A DNA stretch of 64,000 bases from Paenalicyclobacillus mengziensis (GTDB taxonomy: Bacteria; Bacillota; Bacilli; Alicyclobacillales; Alicyclobacillaceae), in assembly GCF_017298635.1 (NCBI RefSeq), contig NZ_CP071182.1, positions 434,001 through 498,000 on the forward strand. Direction: 5' to 3'. Shown one piece after another: positions 32,623 to 41,768 of this stretch (positions within the stretch are counted from its first letter, which is position 1; each line of letters opens with the position of its first letter). The position numbers and the translations under genes are program-made. The notes below the pieces were generated by a model. It was given only the letters and a program-made list of their open reading frames with translations, made no database searches and was not told the DNA's origin.

Positions 32623-34209
32623 GTGAAAAAAGTACGTTCAACGGTGATGGCCGCTGCGGTGCTCATTGCCATGGGAACACTCACTGCCTGCGGCAGCGCA
32701 GCAAGTTCGTCGAACACAGGAAACGGTTCTGGCGGCACATCGACTGGGAACAGCGCGGGTACAACAACCACTTCATCTGCTTCATCGAACACACTGTACA
32801 TTGGTCTTCAGGCCGATCCGCCGACTCTCGACCCGATGCTCTCTACTGCGTTGGTAGACCGTCAAATCATGCTCAATATCTACGACACCCTGATTGCACT
32901 TGAGCCAAACGGTTCCTACGGACCGGGTCTCGCGAAGAAATGGGATGTATCGACAAACGGTTTGACCGTCACACTGCACTTGCAGACGGGTGTCAAATTC
33001 CAGGATGGCACACCTTTTAACGCTGCGGCTGTGAAATTTAACCTGAAGCGGTATATGCAACCTGATTCAGCTCGAAAAGCACAGTTGAGTGATATCACGT
33101 CGATTGACACACCAAACAGCAGCACAGTCGTTTTGCATCTGAAAAAACCATTCAGTCCTTTGATTGGCATCTTGTCAGGCCGGTCGGGCATGATGGTATC
33201 CCCGACTGCCGTTCAGAAGGAAGGGGCAAATTTCGCAAACCAACCGGTCGGAACAGGCCCGTACAAGTTTAAGGATCGGGTGAAAGGTGACCACCTCACC
33301 CTCGTGGCCAACGACAACTATTGGCAGGGTGCACCGAAGATTCAGAAGGTCGTCTACAAAATCTTTACCAATCCAAACGTAGAGCTGACCAACCTCGAGA
33401 GTGGCGCCGTACAGCTCATCGACACCGTTCCCGCATCACAGTTGAGTTCGGTCAAAGCGAATCCAAACTTCGTCGTCTCGAACACTGCGGGTCTCGGCTA
33501 TCAAGGATTCTATCTGAACACTTCTCAAGCCCCGTTCAATAACCAATACCTGCGTGAAGCTGTCGATGCTGCCATCAATCGCCAGACTATCGTGAACGTT
33601 GTCTTCAAAGGCGAAGCGTCTCCAGGCTGGAGCCCGTTCAGTCCAGCTTCTCCAGTCTATAATGCGAAGTTAGACACGCCTCCTGCGCCAAACAACGCAA
33701 TGGTGAAAAAGTATCTGCAAGAAGGCAATAAACCAAACGGATTCAGCTTCACACTCCAGACAGCCAACAGTCCGATTTCCGCCCAAGTGGCGCAGTTGAT
33801 TCAGAGCATGCTGGCTCAGGATGGTATCAAGATGAAGATTCAAGAGTTGGAATTCGGTACCCTTCTGTCAAACAATTCCAATCACAACTTCCAGGCCTCT
33901 GCGCTCGGCTGGTCAGGACGTGTGGACCCGGACCAAGATTCGTACAACTTCTGGCACACCGGGGCACCGGACAACGGATCGAACTTCAGCAACCCGACCG
34001 TAGATAAGCTGCTTCAGGAAGCACGCACGGTTTCCAGCATGTCGCAGCGCAAACAACTCTACGACCAATTCGTGACCGTAATGCACCAACAAGACCCGTA
34101 TATCTTCCTGTACTATCCAAATAACACTTACGCCTACTCGAAAAACCTGCACGGTTTCCAGCCGTACCCAGACGGAGTATTTCGCTTGCGAGAACTGTCT
34201 CTGTCCTAA
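32623..34209 (+). CDS. peptide ABC transporter substrate-binding lipoprotein (family 5), system 3
   Basis: A 528-residue lipoprotein with lipobox LTAC followed by a long Ser/Gly/Thr linker. LQTGVKFQDGTPFNAAAVKFNLKRYM is the family hallmark, and the sequence resembles glutathione/dipeptide binders such as GsiB and DppA (AVDAAINRQTIVNVVFKGEA). Start GTG behind AAGGGGG. Downstream permeases and a gamma-glutamyltransferase suggest that gamma-glutamyl peptides or glutathione are the cargo; this is inferred from context. Confidence 0.9.
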   Translation: MKKVRSTVMAAAVLIAMGTLTACGSAASSSNTGNGSGGTSTGNSAGTTTTSSASSNTLYIGLQADPPTLDPMLSTALVDRQIMLNIYDTLIALEPNGSYGPGLAKKWDVSTNGLTVTLHLQTGVKFQDGTPFNAAAVKFNLKRYMQPDSARKAQLSDITSIDTPNSSTVVLHLKKPFSPLIGILSGRSGMMVSPTAVQKEGANFANQPVGTGPYKFKDRVKGDHLTLVANDNYWQGAPKIQKVVYKIFTNPNVELTNLESGAVQLIDTVPASQLSSVKANPNFVVSNTAGLGYQGFYLNTSQAPFNNQYLREAVDAAINRQTIVNVVFKGEASPGWSPFSPASPVYNAKLDTPPAPNNAMVKKYLQEGNKPNGFSFTLQTANSPISAQVAQLIQSMLAQDGIKMKIQELEFGTLLSNNSNHNFQASALGWSGRVDPDQDSYNFWHTGAPDNGSNFSNPTVDKLLQEARTVSSMSQRKQLYDQFVTVMHQQDPYIFLYYPNNTYAYSKNLHGFQPYPDGVFRLRELSLS

Positions 34210-34258
34210 CACGGTTTTCGCGTCTTGACACTCGGAAGGCATCTGTGATATGGAGTAT

Positions 34259-34296
34259 GGCCGCCCCTCGCCTGTAATCAGGCAGAACAGGCGGCC
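34259..34296 (+). terminator. intercistronic hairpin after binding-protein gene, system 3
   Basis: Outer arms GGCCGCC/GGCGGCC and inner arms GCCTG/CAGGC; CTTTTTG follows about 7 bases later. Same position as the hairpin in system 1, between binding protein and permease. Confidence 0.65.
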
Positions 34297-34340
34297 TGCG
34301 ACACTTTTTGATATCGCGAGCAAAGGGGGTTTCAAGCGTC

Positions 34341-35294
34341 ATGGCCTACGTGGCGAAGCGCATTCTGACGATGATTCCGGTTCTGATATTTCTCAGCATC
34401 ATGGTGTTTAGCTTGATTCACTTGATTCCGGGTGATCCGGCAGAGATTATCCTTGGCCAGGATGCCACTCCGCAGGCCTTGGCTGCACTTCGTGCCCAGA
34501 TGGGCCTTAATCGACCCTTGCCAATGCAGTATTTCCACTGGCTTGGAAATCTCTTGCACGGCAACCTTGGCTATTCGCTCCTTGACCACACCCCCGTTTC
34601 CACACTGATTATGCAAAGGTTGCCTGTTACCGTAGAGCTCGCCATCGGCACTGTGATTGTTGCGTTTCTCATCGCATTCCCACTCGGGATTCTTGCGGCC
34701 GTGAAGCGCGACAAATGGGAGGACTTTACGGCGCTTTTTGCGTCTACGGTCGGGTTGTCCGTGCCGCCGTTCTGGATTGGCATTCTCTTTCTTCTGTTTT
34801 TTACGGTCAAAATTCACCTGTTTCCTTCTTCCGGTTACGTGCCAATTTGGAGAAACTTTGGCCAGAACATGTCCGTCATGATTCTACCGATGGTTGCAAC
34901 AGGGATTCGCGAGGCGGCTGTCCTCCTGCGGATGCTTCGGTCGACGTTGCTTGACGTTATCGATCAGGACTTTGTCCGCACTGCTCGTGCGAAGGGACTA
35001 CGTGGGTTTGGTGTCATTGTGCGTCACGCACTCAAAAATGCGCTTATTCCGGTCATTACCACAGGCGGTCTACAGATTGCTGGACTGCTAGGGGGATTGG
35101 TGATTACCGAGCAGATATTCTCGTTGCCAGGATTCGGGACGTTGCTGATACAATCGGTTTTCAGTCGCGACTATACAACGGTTCAGGCCTGCGCTTTAAT
35201 CGCCGCACTGCTTGTCGTCATTGTCAACCTCCTCGTGGACTTGGTGTATGGTCTCGTCGATCCGCGGATTCGGGTAAACGGGGGGAGGTCTTGA
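34341..35294 (+). CDS. peptide ABC transporter permease, DppB/GsiC type, system 3
   Basis: A 317-residue membrane protein with IHLIPGDPAEIILGQDATPQALAALR (DppB periplasmic signature), EAA loop DFVRTARAKGLRGFGVIVRHALKNALIPVIT and the end segment GGLVITEQIFSLPGFGTLL. ATG 34341 has GGGGG upstream at somewhat long distance. One base separates its stop from the next gene's start. Confidence 0.9.
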   Translation: MAYVAKRILTMIPVLIFLSIMVFSLIHLIPGDPAEIILGQDATPQALAALRAQMGLNRPLPMQYFHWLGNLLHGNLGYSLLDHTPVSTLIMQRLPVTVELAIGTVIVAFLIAFPLGILAAVKRDKWEDFTALFASTVGLSVPPFWIGILFLLFFTVKIHLFPSSGYVPIWRNFGQNMSVMILPMVATGIREAAVLLRMLRSTLLDVIDQDFVRTARAKGLRGFGVIVRHALKNALIPVITTGGLQIAGLLGGLVITEQIFSLPGFGTLLIQSVFSRDYTTVQACALIAALLVVIVNLLVDLVYGLVDPRIRVNGGRS

Positions 35295-35295
35295 G

Positions 35296-36189
35296 ATGGC
35301 ACTTGCGCGTGAACTTCAGAACAAAGTTGCTCCAGAGCCCCAGCCAGCAAAGCGCAAACGCAGCAAGTGGCGCGCCGTGTGGAGAAACAAGCCGCTTGTC
35401 ATTGGTGGAATCATTGTCCTTTTGGTTTTGGTAGCTGCGGTCTTTGCACCGTTTTTGAGCCACTATGGGCCGAATTCCGTCGATACCAGCAGTGTCCTCC
35501 AGCCCCCGGGAGGGAAGCACTGGCTAGGAACCGACGAGCTTGGTCGCGATGAATATGCGCGTATTTTGATGGGAGCTCGGACATCGATGGTCGTGTCCGT
35601 CGGATCGCTCATTGTTGGCCTGGTGATAGGTGTACCCGTAGGTCTCATCTCTGGGTTCTACCGGGGCTTTATGGATGACTGGATCATCATGCGAATTGTT
35701 GACGCGATGCAGGCCTTTCCATTCTTGATTCTGGCACTTGTGCTGGCAGCCATGTTGGGACCGGGTGAACGAAATGCTATGATTGCTATCGGTGTCGGAT
35801 ATGTTCCGATTTTTGTCCGTATTGTCCGCGGGCAAGTGCTTGGTGAACTGGAAAGAGAGTTTGTCAGTGCTGCGCGGATGATAGGTGCGAGTGACTGGCG
35901 TATCATGTGGAAACATATTTTCCCCAATACCCTCACTCCGTTGATTGTTCAGGCAACGTTGGCGATGGCAAGTGGTATCGTTGCGGAAGCGAGCTTGAGT
36001 TACCTTGGCCTTGGTGCCCAGCCGCCAACTGCGAGTTGGGGGACGATGCTCAATACCGCGCAAGGATATATGGGCGAAGCAACGTGGTTGGCTATTTTCC
36101 CAGGGGTTGCAATCGCCATCGCAGTGCTTGGCTTCAATCTGCTCGGCGACGGACTGCAGAGATGGCTCGACCCAAGACGCCGTCACTAG
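35296..36189 (+). CDS. peptide ABC transporter permease, DppC/GsiD type, system 3
   Basis: A 297-residue permease with HWLGTDELGRDEYARILMGARTS (DppC signature) and EAA loop EFVSAARMIGASDWRIMWKHIFPNTLTP. Ribosome site GGGGGAGGT. No ATPase gene follows; the next gene is a gamma-glutamyltransferase, after a 15-bp tandem repeat. Confidence 0.9.
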   Translation: MALARELQNKVAPEPQPAKRKRSKWRAVWRNKPLVIGGIIVLLVLVAAVFAPFLSHYGPNSVDTSSVLQPPGGKHWLGTDELGRDEYARILMGARTSMVVSVGSLIVGLVIGVPVGLISGFYRGFMDDWIIMRIVDAMQAFPFLILALVLAAMLGPGERNAMIAIGVGYVPIFVRIVRGQVLGELEREFVSAARMIGASDWRIMWKHIFPNTLTPLIVQATLAMASGIVAEASLSYLGLGAQPPTASWGTMLNTAQGYMGEATWLAIFPGVAIAIAVLGFNLLGDGLQRWLDPRRRH

Positions 36190-36208
36190 AGGCCCGGCTA
36201 TTGTGAGA

Positions 36209-36250
36209 GAGTTAGAAGTGGGAGAGTTAGAAGTGAAAGAGTTAGAAGTG
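36209..36250. repeat. 15-bp tandem repeat before ggt
   Basis: Three copies of GAGTTAGAAGTG at a 15-base period, linked by GGA or AAA. They lie between the DppC-type stop codon and the GGAGAGGAG ribosome site of the next gene. Confidence 0.85.
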
Positions 36251-36266
36251 GGAGAGGAGAATCAGC

Positions 36267-37874
36267 TTGGATTTTGATGCATGGAGTTATCCCTACGCTT
36301 CCAGACGAACAGTTGTTTATGCGAACCGAGGTATGGTCGCTACGGGTCACCCGCTAGCAGCGCAGGCAGGGTTGTCTGTCCTGCAAATGGGAGGCAATGC
36401 GATTGATGCAGCCGTGGCGACTGCTGCAGCGCTGACTGTTGTGGAACCAACGGCAAATGGCATCGGAAGTGACGCGTTTGCACTTGTGTGGGTGAAGGGA
36501 AAATTGCACGGACTGAATGCGAGCGGACCATCGCCGCAAGGCATCAGTCTTGAGGCTGTGAAGAGCGCGGGGAACAGCGAAATGCCGACATTTGGCTGGA
36601 CGCCGGTGACCGTCCCTGGCGCCCCTGGTGCCTGGGCAGAACTGATTGAAAAGTTTGGCAAGCTCTCACTGCCAAAGGTACTCGCCCCAGCCATTCAAAT
36701 GGCGGAAGAAGGCCATCCTGTCGCGCCGACAGTGGCTCGGGGCTGGCAAGTCGCTGCACAGCGATTTTCTAACCTGTTTAAAGGTGATGAATTCAAAGGT
36801 TGGTTTGATACATTCGCGAAGACAGGCATGGGACCAAACCCGGGTGACGTTGTTCGCCTGACGGACCATGCAAACACCCTGCGTGCCATCGCTGAGACAA
36901 ACGCGCGCGCGTTCTATGAGGGAACACTTGCCGAAAAGATAGATGCCGAATCGAGAAAACAGGGCGGATATCTGAGACTGGACGATCTCGCTAGCTTCCG
37001 CCCGGAGTGGGTCGATCCGATTTCTGTGTCCTATCGCGGCTATGACGTTTGGGAGATTCCGCCGAATGGCCAGGGCATTGTTGCGCTCATGGCACTCAAC
37101 ATCCTGAATGGTTTCGAGTTCTCCGAACGTGAGACATGGCAAACCTACCATCGGCAAATTGAGGCCATTAAACTTGCCTTCGCTGATGGTAAGCACTATG
37201 TCACAGACCCGAAGGCGATGCAGGCATCTGTTGCAGAACTGCTGTCGCCTGAGTTTGCTGCGGCGAGACGGCAACTCATTACGGATGTTGCGCTTCTACC
37301 AGCCCCAGGCAAACTTCCAAGCAGCGGCACCGTTTACCTTTCAACGGCTGACGGTGAAGGCAATATGGTGTCTTATATCCAGAGCAACTACATGGGATTT
37401 GGTTCCGGGGTGGTTGTCCCTGGCACAGGCATCGCCCTGCAAAACCGCGGCCATACCTTCTCCCTTGACGCGCATCACGTGAATGCTTTGGCGCCGGGGA
37501 AACGTACTTACCACACCATCATTCCTGGCTTTCTAACCAAGGGGCGAGAGGCCGTCGGCCCCTTTGGCGTGATGGGTGGATACATGCAGCCGCAAGGACA
37601 CCTGCAGGTTGTATCCAATCTCGTCGACTTTCATATGAATCCGCAAGCGGCGCTCGATGCCCCGCGCTGGCAGTGGCTGGACGGAAAGCGCGTTGTCGTT
37701 GAGCGCAGCGTCCCTTCACACATTGCAGAGAAACTGGTGCGGATGGGTCACAAGGTTGAGGTCGCAAATGACGGTGGCGGCTTTGGGCGCGGTCAAGTCA
37801 TTATGCGCATGCAAAACGGCAGCCTGGCAGGAGGCACGGAGCCGAGAACTGATGGTCAAATTGCAGCTTTCTAG
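36267..37874 (+). CDS. ggt: gamma-glutamyltransferase family protein (cytosolic)
   Basis: A 535-residue Ntn hydrolase. The N-terminal part shows MVATGHPLAAQAGLSVLQMGGNAIDAAVA and GIGSDAF, both typical of GGT. The precursor is cut before the nucleophile Thr355 in SSGTVYLSTADGEGNMVSY. The C-terminal subunit has FGSGVVVPGTGIALQNR and GVMGGYMQPQGH. GGTs hydrolyse glutathione and other gamma-glutamyl compounds. No signal peptide, unlike secreted GGTs, so cargo would be cleaved after import. Start TTG with GGAGAGGAG upstream. It ends system 3, before a strong terminator. Confidence 0.9.
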   Translation: MDFDAWSYPYASRRTVVYANRGMVATGHPLAAQAGLSVLQMGGNAIDAAVATAAALTVVEPTANGIGSDAFALVWVKGKLHGLNASGPSPQGISLEAVKSAGNSEMPTFGWTPVTVPGAPGAWAELIEKFGKLSLPKVLAPAIQMAEEGHPVAPTVARGWQVAAQRFSNLFKGDEFKGWFDTFAKTGMGPNPGDVVRLTDHANTLRAIAETNARAFYEGTLAEKIDAESRKQGGYLRLDDLASFRPEWVDPISVSYRGYDVWEIPPNGQGIVALMALNILNGFEFSERETWQTYHRQIEAIKLAFADGKHYVTDPKAMQASVAELLSPEFAAARRQLITDVALLPAPGKLPSSGTVYLSTADGEGNMVSYIQSNYMGFGSGVVVPGTGIALQNRGHTFSLDAHHVNALAPGKRTYHTIIPGFLTKGREAVGPFGVMGGYMQPQGHLQVVSNLVDFHMNPQAALDAPRWQWLDGKRVVVERSVPSHIAEKLVRMGHKVEVANDGGGFGRGQVIMRMQNGSLAGGTEPRTDGQIAAF

Positions 37875-37977
37875 TCCCAATTGCAGATTCATCGAAAGTA
37901 AAGGCACACGAAGGCAAGCTATCCATAGATAAGTCACTGATACATAAGTCATTGATAGATACGCCATCGCAAGAGAC

Positions 37978-38036
37978 AGGTGTCCGTAGACCATCACACG
38001 CTAGAAGTGTGAATGGTCGTGCGGCACCTTTTTTAT
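37978..38036 (+). terminator. terminator of system 3-ggt operon
   Basis: Nested stem: AGGTG/CACCT-like outer pairs, GACCAT/ATGGTC, CACAC/GTGTG around GCTAGAA, followed by TTTTTT. Confidence 0.8.
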
Positions 38037-38398
38037 AACTCGCAACTTGATTTGGCATGTGTTCTGTGCTAGGCAATCTATGAACGAATTTTATATGAAA
38101 CATATGGTCCTTGAGGATCCGAGTGGATCCGCGAGGAATCGGCTGAAACATCGTTATGGTTCAGAACCATCAAGCGGTTGAGATAAATATCCTGATTACT
38201 CAGGGTTTATGAAGGTTGAGGCGAAGCCTATGGGTAAGTCACACTAAAGGTGAACAGCAACGGCAAGGCTCGTCGCCAACTCAACAATGCAAGACCATTT
38301 GCTGTTTAGCCCTGAAGGGTACCAATCTAGAGTATAGAAGGAGAGGTGGGGTATACGCGATTCGGGCAGGAATGGATTGCCTGACTCGCAACCTGCTC
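38037..38398 (+). other. long leader before ectA
   Basis: About 360 bases between the ggt terminator and the ectoine operon. A strong ribosome site AAGGAGAGGTGG (38338-38349) is followed in the ectA frame only by ATT 38360 and ATG 38372. Small stems are seen: AGCCCT/AGGGT near 38311 and GCAGG/CCTGC around 38367-38396, which would cover the start region. The long open frame through this stretch (from 38216) codes for nothing recognisable. It does not match the c-di-AMP riboswitch core. Possibly a regulatory leader or a remnant of an older gene. Confidence 0.4.
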
Positions 38399-38917
38399 AT
38401 GGGTAAGAGAAATGAACAAACTTTTGTTGTGTCGCTTTCGTCGCAGCTACATTTTCGTAAACCCCAATTGACAGATGGAGCCGCAATCTGGTCGCTGATT
38501 CACGACATCGAAGTACTTGATCTCAACTCTTCGTACTGTTACCTCATGTTGACCTCCTATTTTCGTGAAACCTGTGTTATCACCGAATCTGGTGAGCACG
38601 TGGCGGGTTTTGTGTCGGGGTTTATTCCACCAGACAAACCGCAGACCTTGTTCATTTGGCAAGTGGCAGTAGAGCGTCAAAGCCGCGGTATGGGTATCGG
38701 TACCACCATGCTCCAGACGCTCCTTGCCAGGGACGTCTGCAGGTCGGTGAAATATCTTGAAACCACCGTCTCTCCAAGCAATGACGCGTCTCGAGCCATG
38801 TTTCTACGGCTTGCACGAGAACTGGACACCGAGATGAAATCCGTTGGTGAATTCTCATCAACCTTATTTCCGCACGGGCATGAATCTGAACAACTATTGA
38901 AAATTGGGCCTTTCTAA
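38399..38917 (+). CDS. ectA: L-2,4-diaminobutyrate N-acetyltransferase
   Basis: A GNAT enzyme of about 172 residues. FRKPQLTDGAAIWSLIHDIEVLDLNSSYCYLMLTSYFRETCVI is the EctA signature; QVAVERQSRGMGIGTTML is the acetyl-CoA loop (R-x-x-G-x-G). It acetylates the 4-amino group of diaminobutyrate in ectoine synthesis. The start is uncertain: ATG 38399 gives the usual length but lacks a ribosome site; ATG 38372 is in frame, closer to GGGCAGGA. The operon continues with ectB 70 bases later. Confidence 0.92.
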   Translation: MGKRNEQTFVVSLSSQLHFRKPQLTDGAAIWSLIHDIEVLDLNSSYCYLMLTSYFRETCVITESGEHVAGFVSGFIPPDKPQTLFIWQVAVERQSRGMGIGTTMLQTLLARDVCRSVKYLETTVSPSNDASRAMFLRLARELDTEMKSVGEFSSTLFPHGHESEQLLKIGPF

Positions 38918-38990
38918 TCCATACAGACGGTGAGCAGTCAATGACAACCCCCATACTAATTCATGATTGCTAGGAGGTTTTGTGCAGCGA

Positions 38991-40274
38991 ATGAAAATGT
39001 TCACTGACGTACAAACGGTATCCATTGATGTGTTTGATCGCTACGAGTCAGACGTGCGGAGTTACATTCGGAGTTTCCCAACCGTATTTCACCGAGCGAA
39101 AGACTACCATCTTTGGGACGTGGATGGGACAATGTACATCGATTTTTTTGCGGGGGCCGGGGCACTCAACTACGGACACAACAATGAAGTACTTAAGCGG
39201 GCGCTTCTCGAGTATCTCAGTGAAGACGGCATTACTCACGGTCTTGACATGGGTACAAAGGCGAAAGGCGAGTTCCTAGAAGCATTTCAGCAGATTATCC
39301 TCGAGCCACGCGGTTTGTCCTATAAAGTAATGTTCCCTGGACCCACTGGTACCAATTCCGTGGAGAGCGCCCTGAAGCTTGCCCGTAAGGTTACGGGTCG
39401 TTCTACCATCATCAGCTTTACGAACGCATTCCACGGAATGACGCTTGGCTCGTTGTCGGTCACGGGAAATCGATTTAAACGAAAGGGTGCAGGTATCCCA
39501 CTCTCAAATACGTTTTCTGTACCGTATGACAGCCAAGAAAATGGCATAGACGGAATTGCCTTATTGCGACGTATGCTCGACGACAGCGGGAGTGGATTGG
39601 ATCTTCCGGCTGCCATCATCGTTGAGACCGTGCAGGGTGAGGGTGGCATCAACGTGGCAAGCCTTAAATGGCTAAAGCAACTAGAGACCTTGTGCCGGGC
39701 TCGAGACATCCTGCTCATCCTGGACGATGTTCAGATGGGTTGCGGCCGTACAGGTCCCTTTTTCAGCTTCGAATCGGCCGGTATCACACCAGACATCGTG
39801 TGTCTGTCCAAGTCGATAAGCGGCTACGGACTGCCAATGGCACTCACTTTGTTTAGGCCTGAACTCGACGTCTGGAACCCAGGTGAACATAATGGTACTT
39901 TCCGCGGACACAACCCCGCATTTGTTACGGGGACACAGGCCCTCAAGCAATACTGGACGAACCAAAAATTAACAGACCAGACAGAACAACACGGCAGGAC
40001 CATTGAAGGGTATCTTTCGGACATTGTTGAATCGATGCCAACCCTGCGCGGTAAGGTTCGCGGGCGCGGAATGGCCTATGGAATGGAGTGCGGTGTTCCA
40101 GGGCTCGCCGAAGAAATTAGTCACGCTGCATTTGAACGCGGTTTGATTGTCGAGACGTCCGGAGCACAAAGTGAAGTCGTCAAGCTGCTTCCGCCACTAA
40201 CGATTGACGAAGTTGGGCTCAAGCGCGGTTTATCCATCCTCGCAGACAGCGCGAAAGCTGTTGCCCCGATATAA
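38991..40274 (+). CDS. ectB: diaminobutyrate-2-oxoglutarate aminotransferase
   Basis: A class III PLP-dependent aminotransferase of about 427 residues. [35 protein letters not shown] and the cofactor Lys in [16 protein letters not shown] identify EctB. It converts aspartate semialdehyde and glutamate to diaminobutyrate. AGGAGG at 38972-38977 can serve GTG 38982 (4-base gap) or ATG 38991 (13-base gap); both keep the enzyme complete. Confidence 0.94.
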   Translation: MKMFTDVQTVSIDVFDRYESDVRSYIRSFPTVFHRAKDYHLWDVDGTMYIDFFAGAGALNYGHNNEVLKRALLEYLSEDGITHGLDMGTKAKGEFLEAFQQIILEPRGLSYKVMFPGPTGTNSVESALKLARKVTGRSTIISFTNAFHGMTLGSLSVTGNRFKRKGAGIPLSNTFSVPYDSQENGIDGIALLRRMLDDSGSGLDLPAAIIVETVQGEGGINVASLKWLKQLETLCRARDILLILDDVQMGCGRTGPFFSFESAGITPDIVCLSKSISGYGLPMALTLFRPELDVWNPGEHNGTFRGHNPAFVTGTQALKQYWTNQKLTDQTEQHGRTIEGYLSDIVESMPTLRGKVRGRGMAYGMECGVPGLAEEISHAAFERGLIVETSGAQSEVVKLLPPLTIDEVGLKRGLSILADSAKAVAPI

Positions 40275-40346
40275 CAGGTGTTGCACGGAGAACCGGTGTT
40301 GCACTAGAAGACAGGTGCTGCACGGAGAACCGGTGTTGCATTGAGG
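40274..40346. repeat. 37-bp tandem duplication after ectB
   Basis: Two near-identical copies, starting ACAGGTG(T/C)TGCACGGAG at 40274 and 40311, begin at the ectB stop codon. Each copy contains the inner repeat GGTGTTGCA. Confidence 0.85.
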
Positions 40347-40396
40347 TAACTGTCAGAGGAGACCAAAGCAATCAAAAGACGGAGGGACCAACAACG

Positions 40397-40786
40397 ATGA
40401 TAGTACGACAACTCAACGACATTCTCGCTACAGATCGCGACGTACAAGCAGAAACATGGACTAGTCGGAGGCTCTTGCTTGCAAACGACAAAGTCGGGTT
40501 TTCCCTTCACGATACGGTGATGAAGGCGGGCACGGAGACAACGATGTGGTACAAAAACCATATTGAGGCTGTTTACTGTGTCGAGGGTGATGGCGAGTTG
40601 GAAGACCTCGTGAACGGTCGAAGGTATCCGCTGTCCCCGGGAACTTTGTACGTTCTCAACGGACACGAGCGTCATATTGTCCGCCCCAAAACGGACGTGC
40701 GCATGGTATGTGTGTTTAATCCACCTGTAACTGGGCGAGAAACGCATGATGACGAAGGGGCTTATCCTCTCATCATCGAAGACTGA
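40397..40786 (+). CDS. ectC: L-ectoine synthase
   Basis: A 129-residue cupin. Signatures are [51 protein letters not shown] (the metal-binding cupin segment, Glu/His residues in KNHIEAVYC) and [15 protein letters not shown]. It closes the ectoine ring from N-acetyl-diaminobutyrate. ATG 40397 follows CGGAGGG. Confidence 0.95.
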   Translation: MIVRQLNDILATDRDVQAETWTSRRLLLANDKVGFSLHDTVMKAGTETTMWYKNHIEAVYCVEGDGELEDLVNGRRYPLSPGTLYVLNGHERHIVRPKTDVRMVCVFNPPVTGRETHDDEGAYPLIIED

Positions 40787-40846
40787 TGACCATTCCAGCG
40801 TAGGTTTGTTTCTACCGGAAAATCAGAATCCAGAGGAGATGGCAAT

Positions 40847-41734
40847 GTGGACTTGTATCCGTCACGCGTCAGCAGTACACCGAGTATCACGATGCGACAT
40901 GACCCCATCATCTATTCCAACCGGCCACAGTACAATGCCGGTCCACTGACGCTCGATGAGCTGAAGCTATATGAACAAAACGGTTATTTGCTGCTAGAGA
41001 ATGTCTTTTCCGAACAAGAAGTGGCGAACATGCTTGCAGAGTTGCAGTCCATTTGGGTCGCAGGGGCCGCATCGGATTCGTCGGGGATTATTCGCGAGCC
41101 AGAGAGTGAGGAAATTCGGTCAGTATTTGCCGTTCACCAGAATAATACAGTGTTCAATCGATTGTCTCGTGACCCACGGCTCATCGACGTTGCATGCCAA
41201 GTGCTTGACAGCGACGTGTATGTTCATCAGTCCCGCATCAACTTCAAACCGGGTTTTCGAGGAAAGGATTTCTATTGGCACTCGGACTTCGAGACATGGC
41301 ATGTGGAAGACGGTATGCCTCGAATGCGCGCCATCAGCTTTTCCGTGTTGCTGGATGACAACCTGCTGTACAACGGATCGCTCATGTTGGTACCAGGGTC
41401 ACACAGGAAGTTTGTCGCTTGCATGGGTGAAACGCCAAAGGACCATTACAAGGAATCGCTGCGAAAGCAAGTGTTTGGTGTACCTGATGAAGAAAGTTTG
41501 ACAAAGCTGGTTACTGAGAGCGGGATTGACATGCCGGCTGGTAAAAAGGGGAGCGTGTTGATGTTTGAGTGTAACACCATGCACGGTTCGAACAGCAACA
41601 TCACACCGTTTGCCCGACGCAATGTCTTCATGGTCTACAACAGCGTTAAAAACGCGCTGCAAAGTCCGTTTTCAGGTGGGTCGCCCCGCCCCGAGTTCGT
41701 TGCGAGCAGGGCTCCCCAACTCGTTGTGATTTGA
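40847..41734 (+). CDS. ectD: ectoine 5-hydroxylase
   Basis: A 295-residue Fe(II)/2-oxoglutarate dioxygenase. The iron ligands are in [11 protein letters not shown] (H-x-D) and TMHGSNSN (distal His). The signature [19 protein letters not shown] is that of EctD. It makes 5-hydroxyectoine, needed for heat and desiccation protection in many producers. Start GTG 40847 behind AGAGGAG. An N-terminal ~15 residues ([15 protein letters not shown]) are less conserved. Confidence 0.94.
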   Translation: MDLYPSRVSSTPSITMRHDPIIYSNRPQYNAGPLTLDELKLYEQNGYLLLENVFSEQEVANMLAELQSIWVAGAASDSSGIIREPESEEIRSVFAVHQNNTVFNRLSRDPRLIDVACQVLDSDVYVHQSRINFKPGFRGKDFYWHSDFETWHVEDGMPRMRAISFSVLLDDNLLYNGSLMLVPGSHRKFVACMGETPKDHYKESLRKQVFGVPDEESLTKLVTESGIDMPAGKKGSVLMFECNTMHGSNSNITPFARRNVFMVYNSVKNALQSPFSGGSPRPEFVASRAPQLVVI

Positions 41735-41768
41735 TGAGCAAGAAATTTCTCAAGGAGGTGCGAAACGT

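Noticed and set aside
38037..38398. c-di-AMP (ydaO-type) riboswitch before ectA
   Set aside because: The conserved core blocks of that class were not found.
38216..38398. N-terminal extension of EctA by 61 residues
   Set aside because: The residues match no part of EctA and begin at an unsupported codon.
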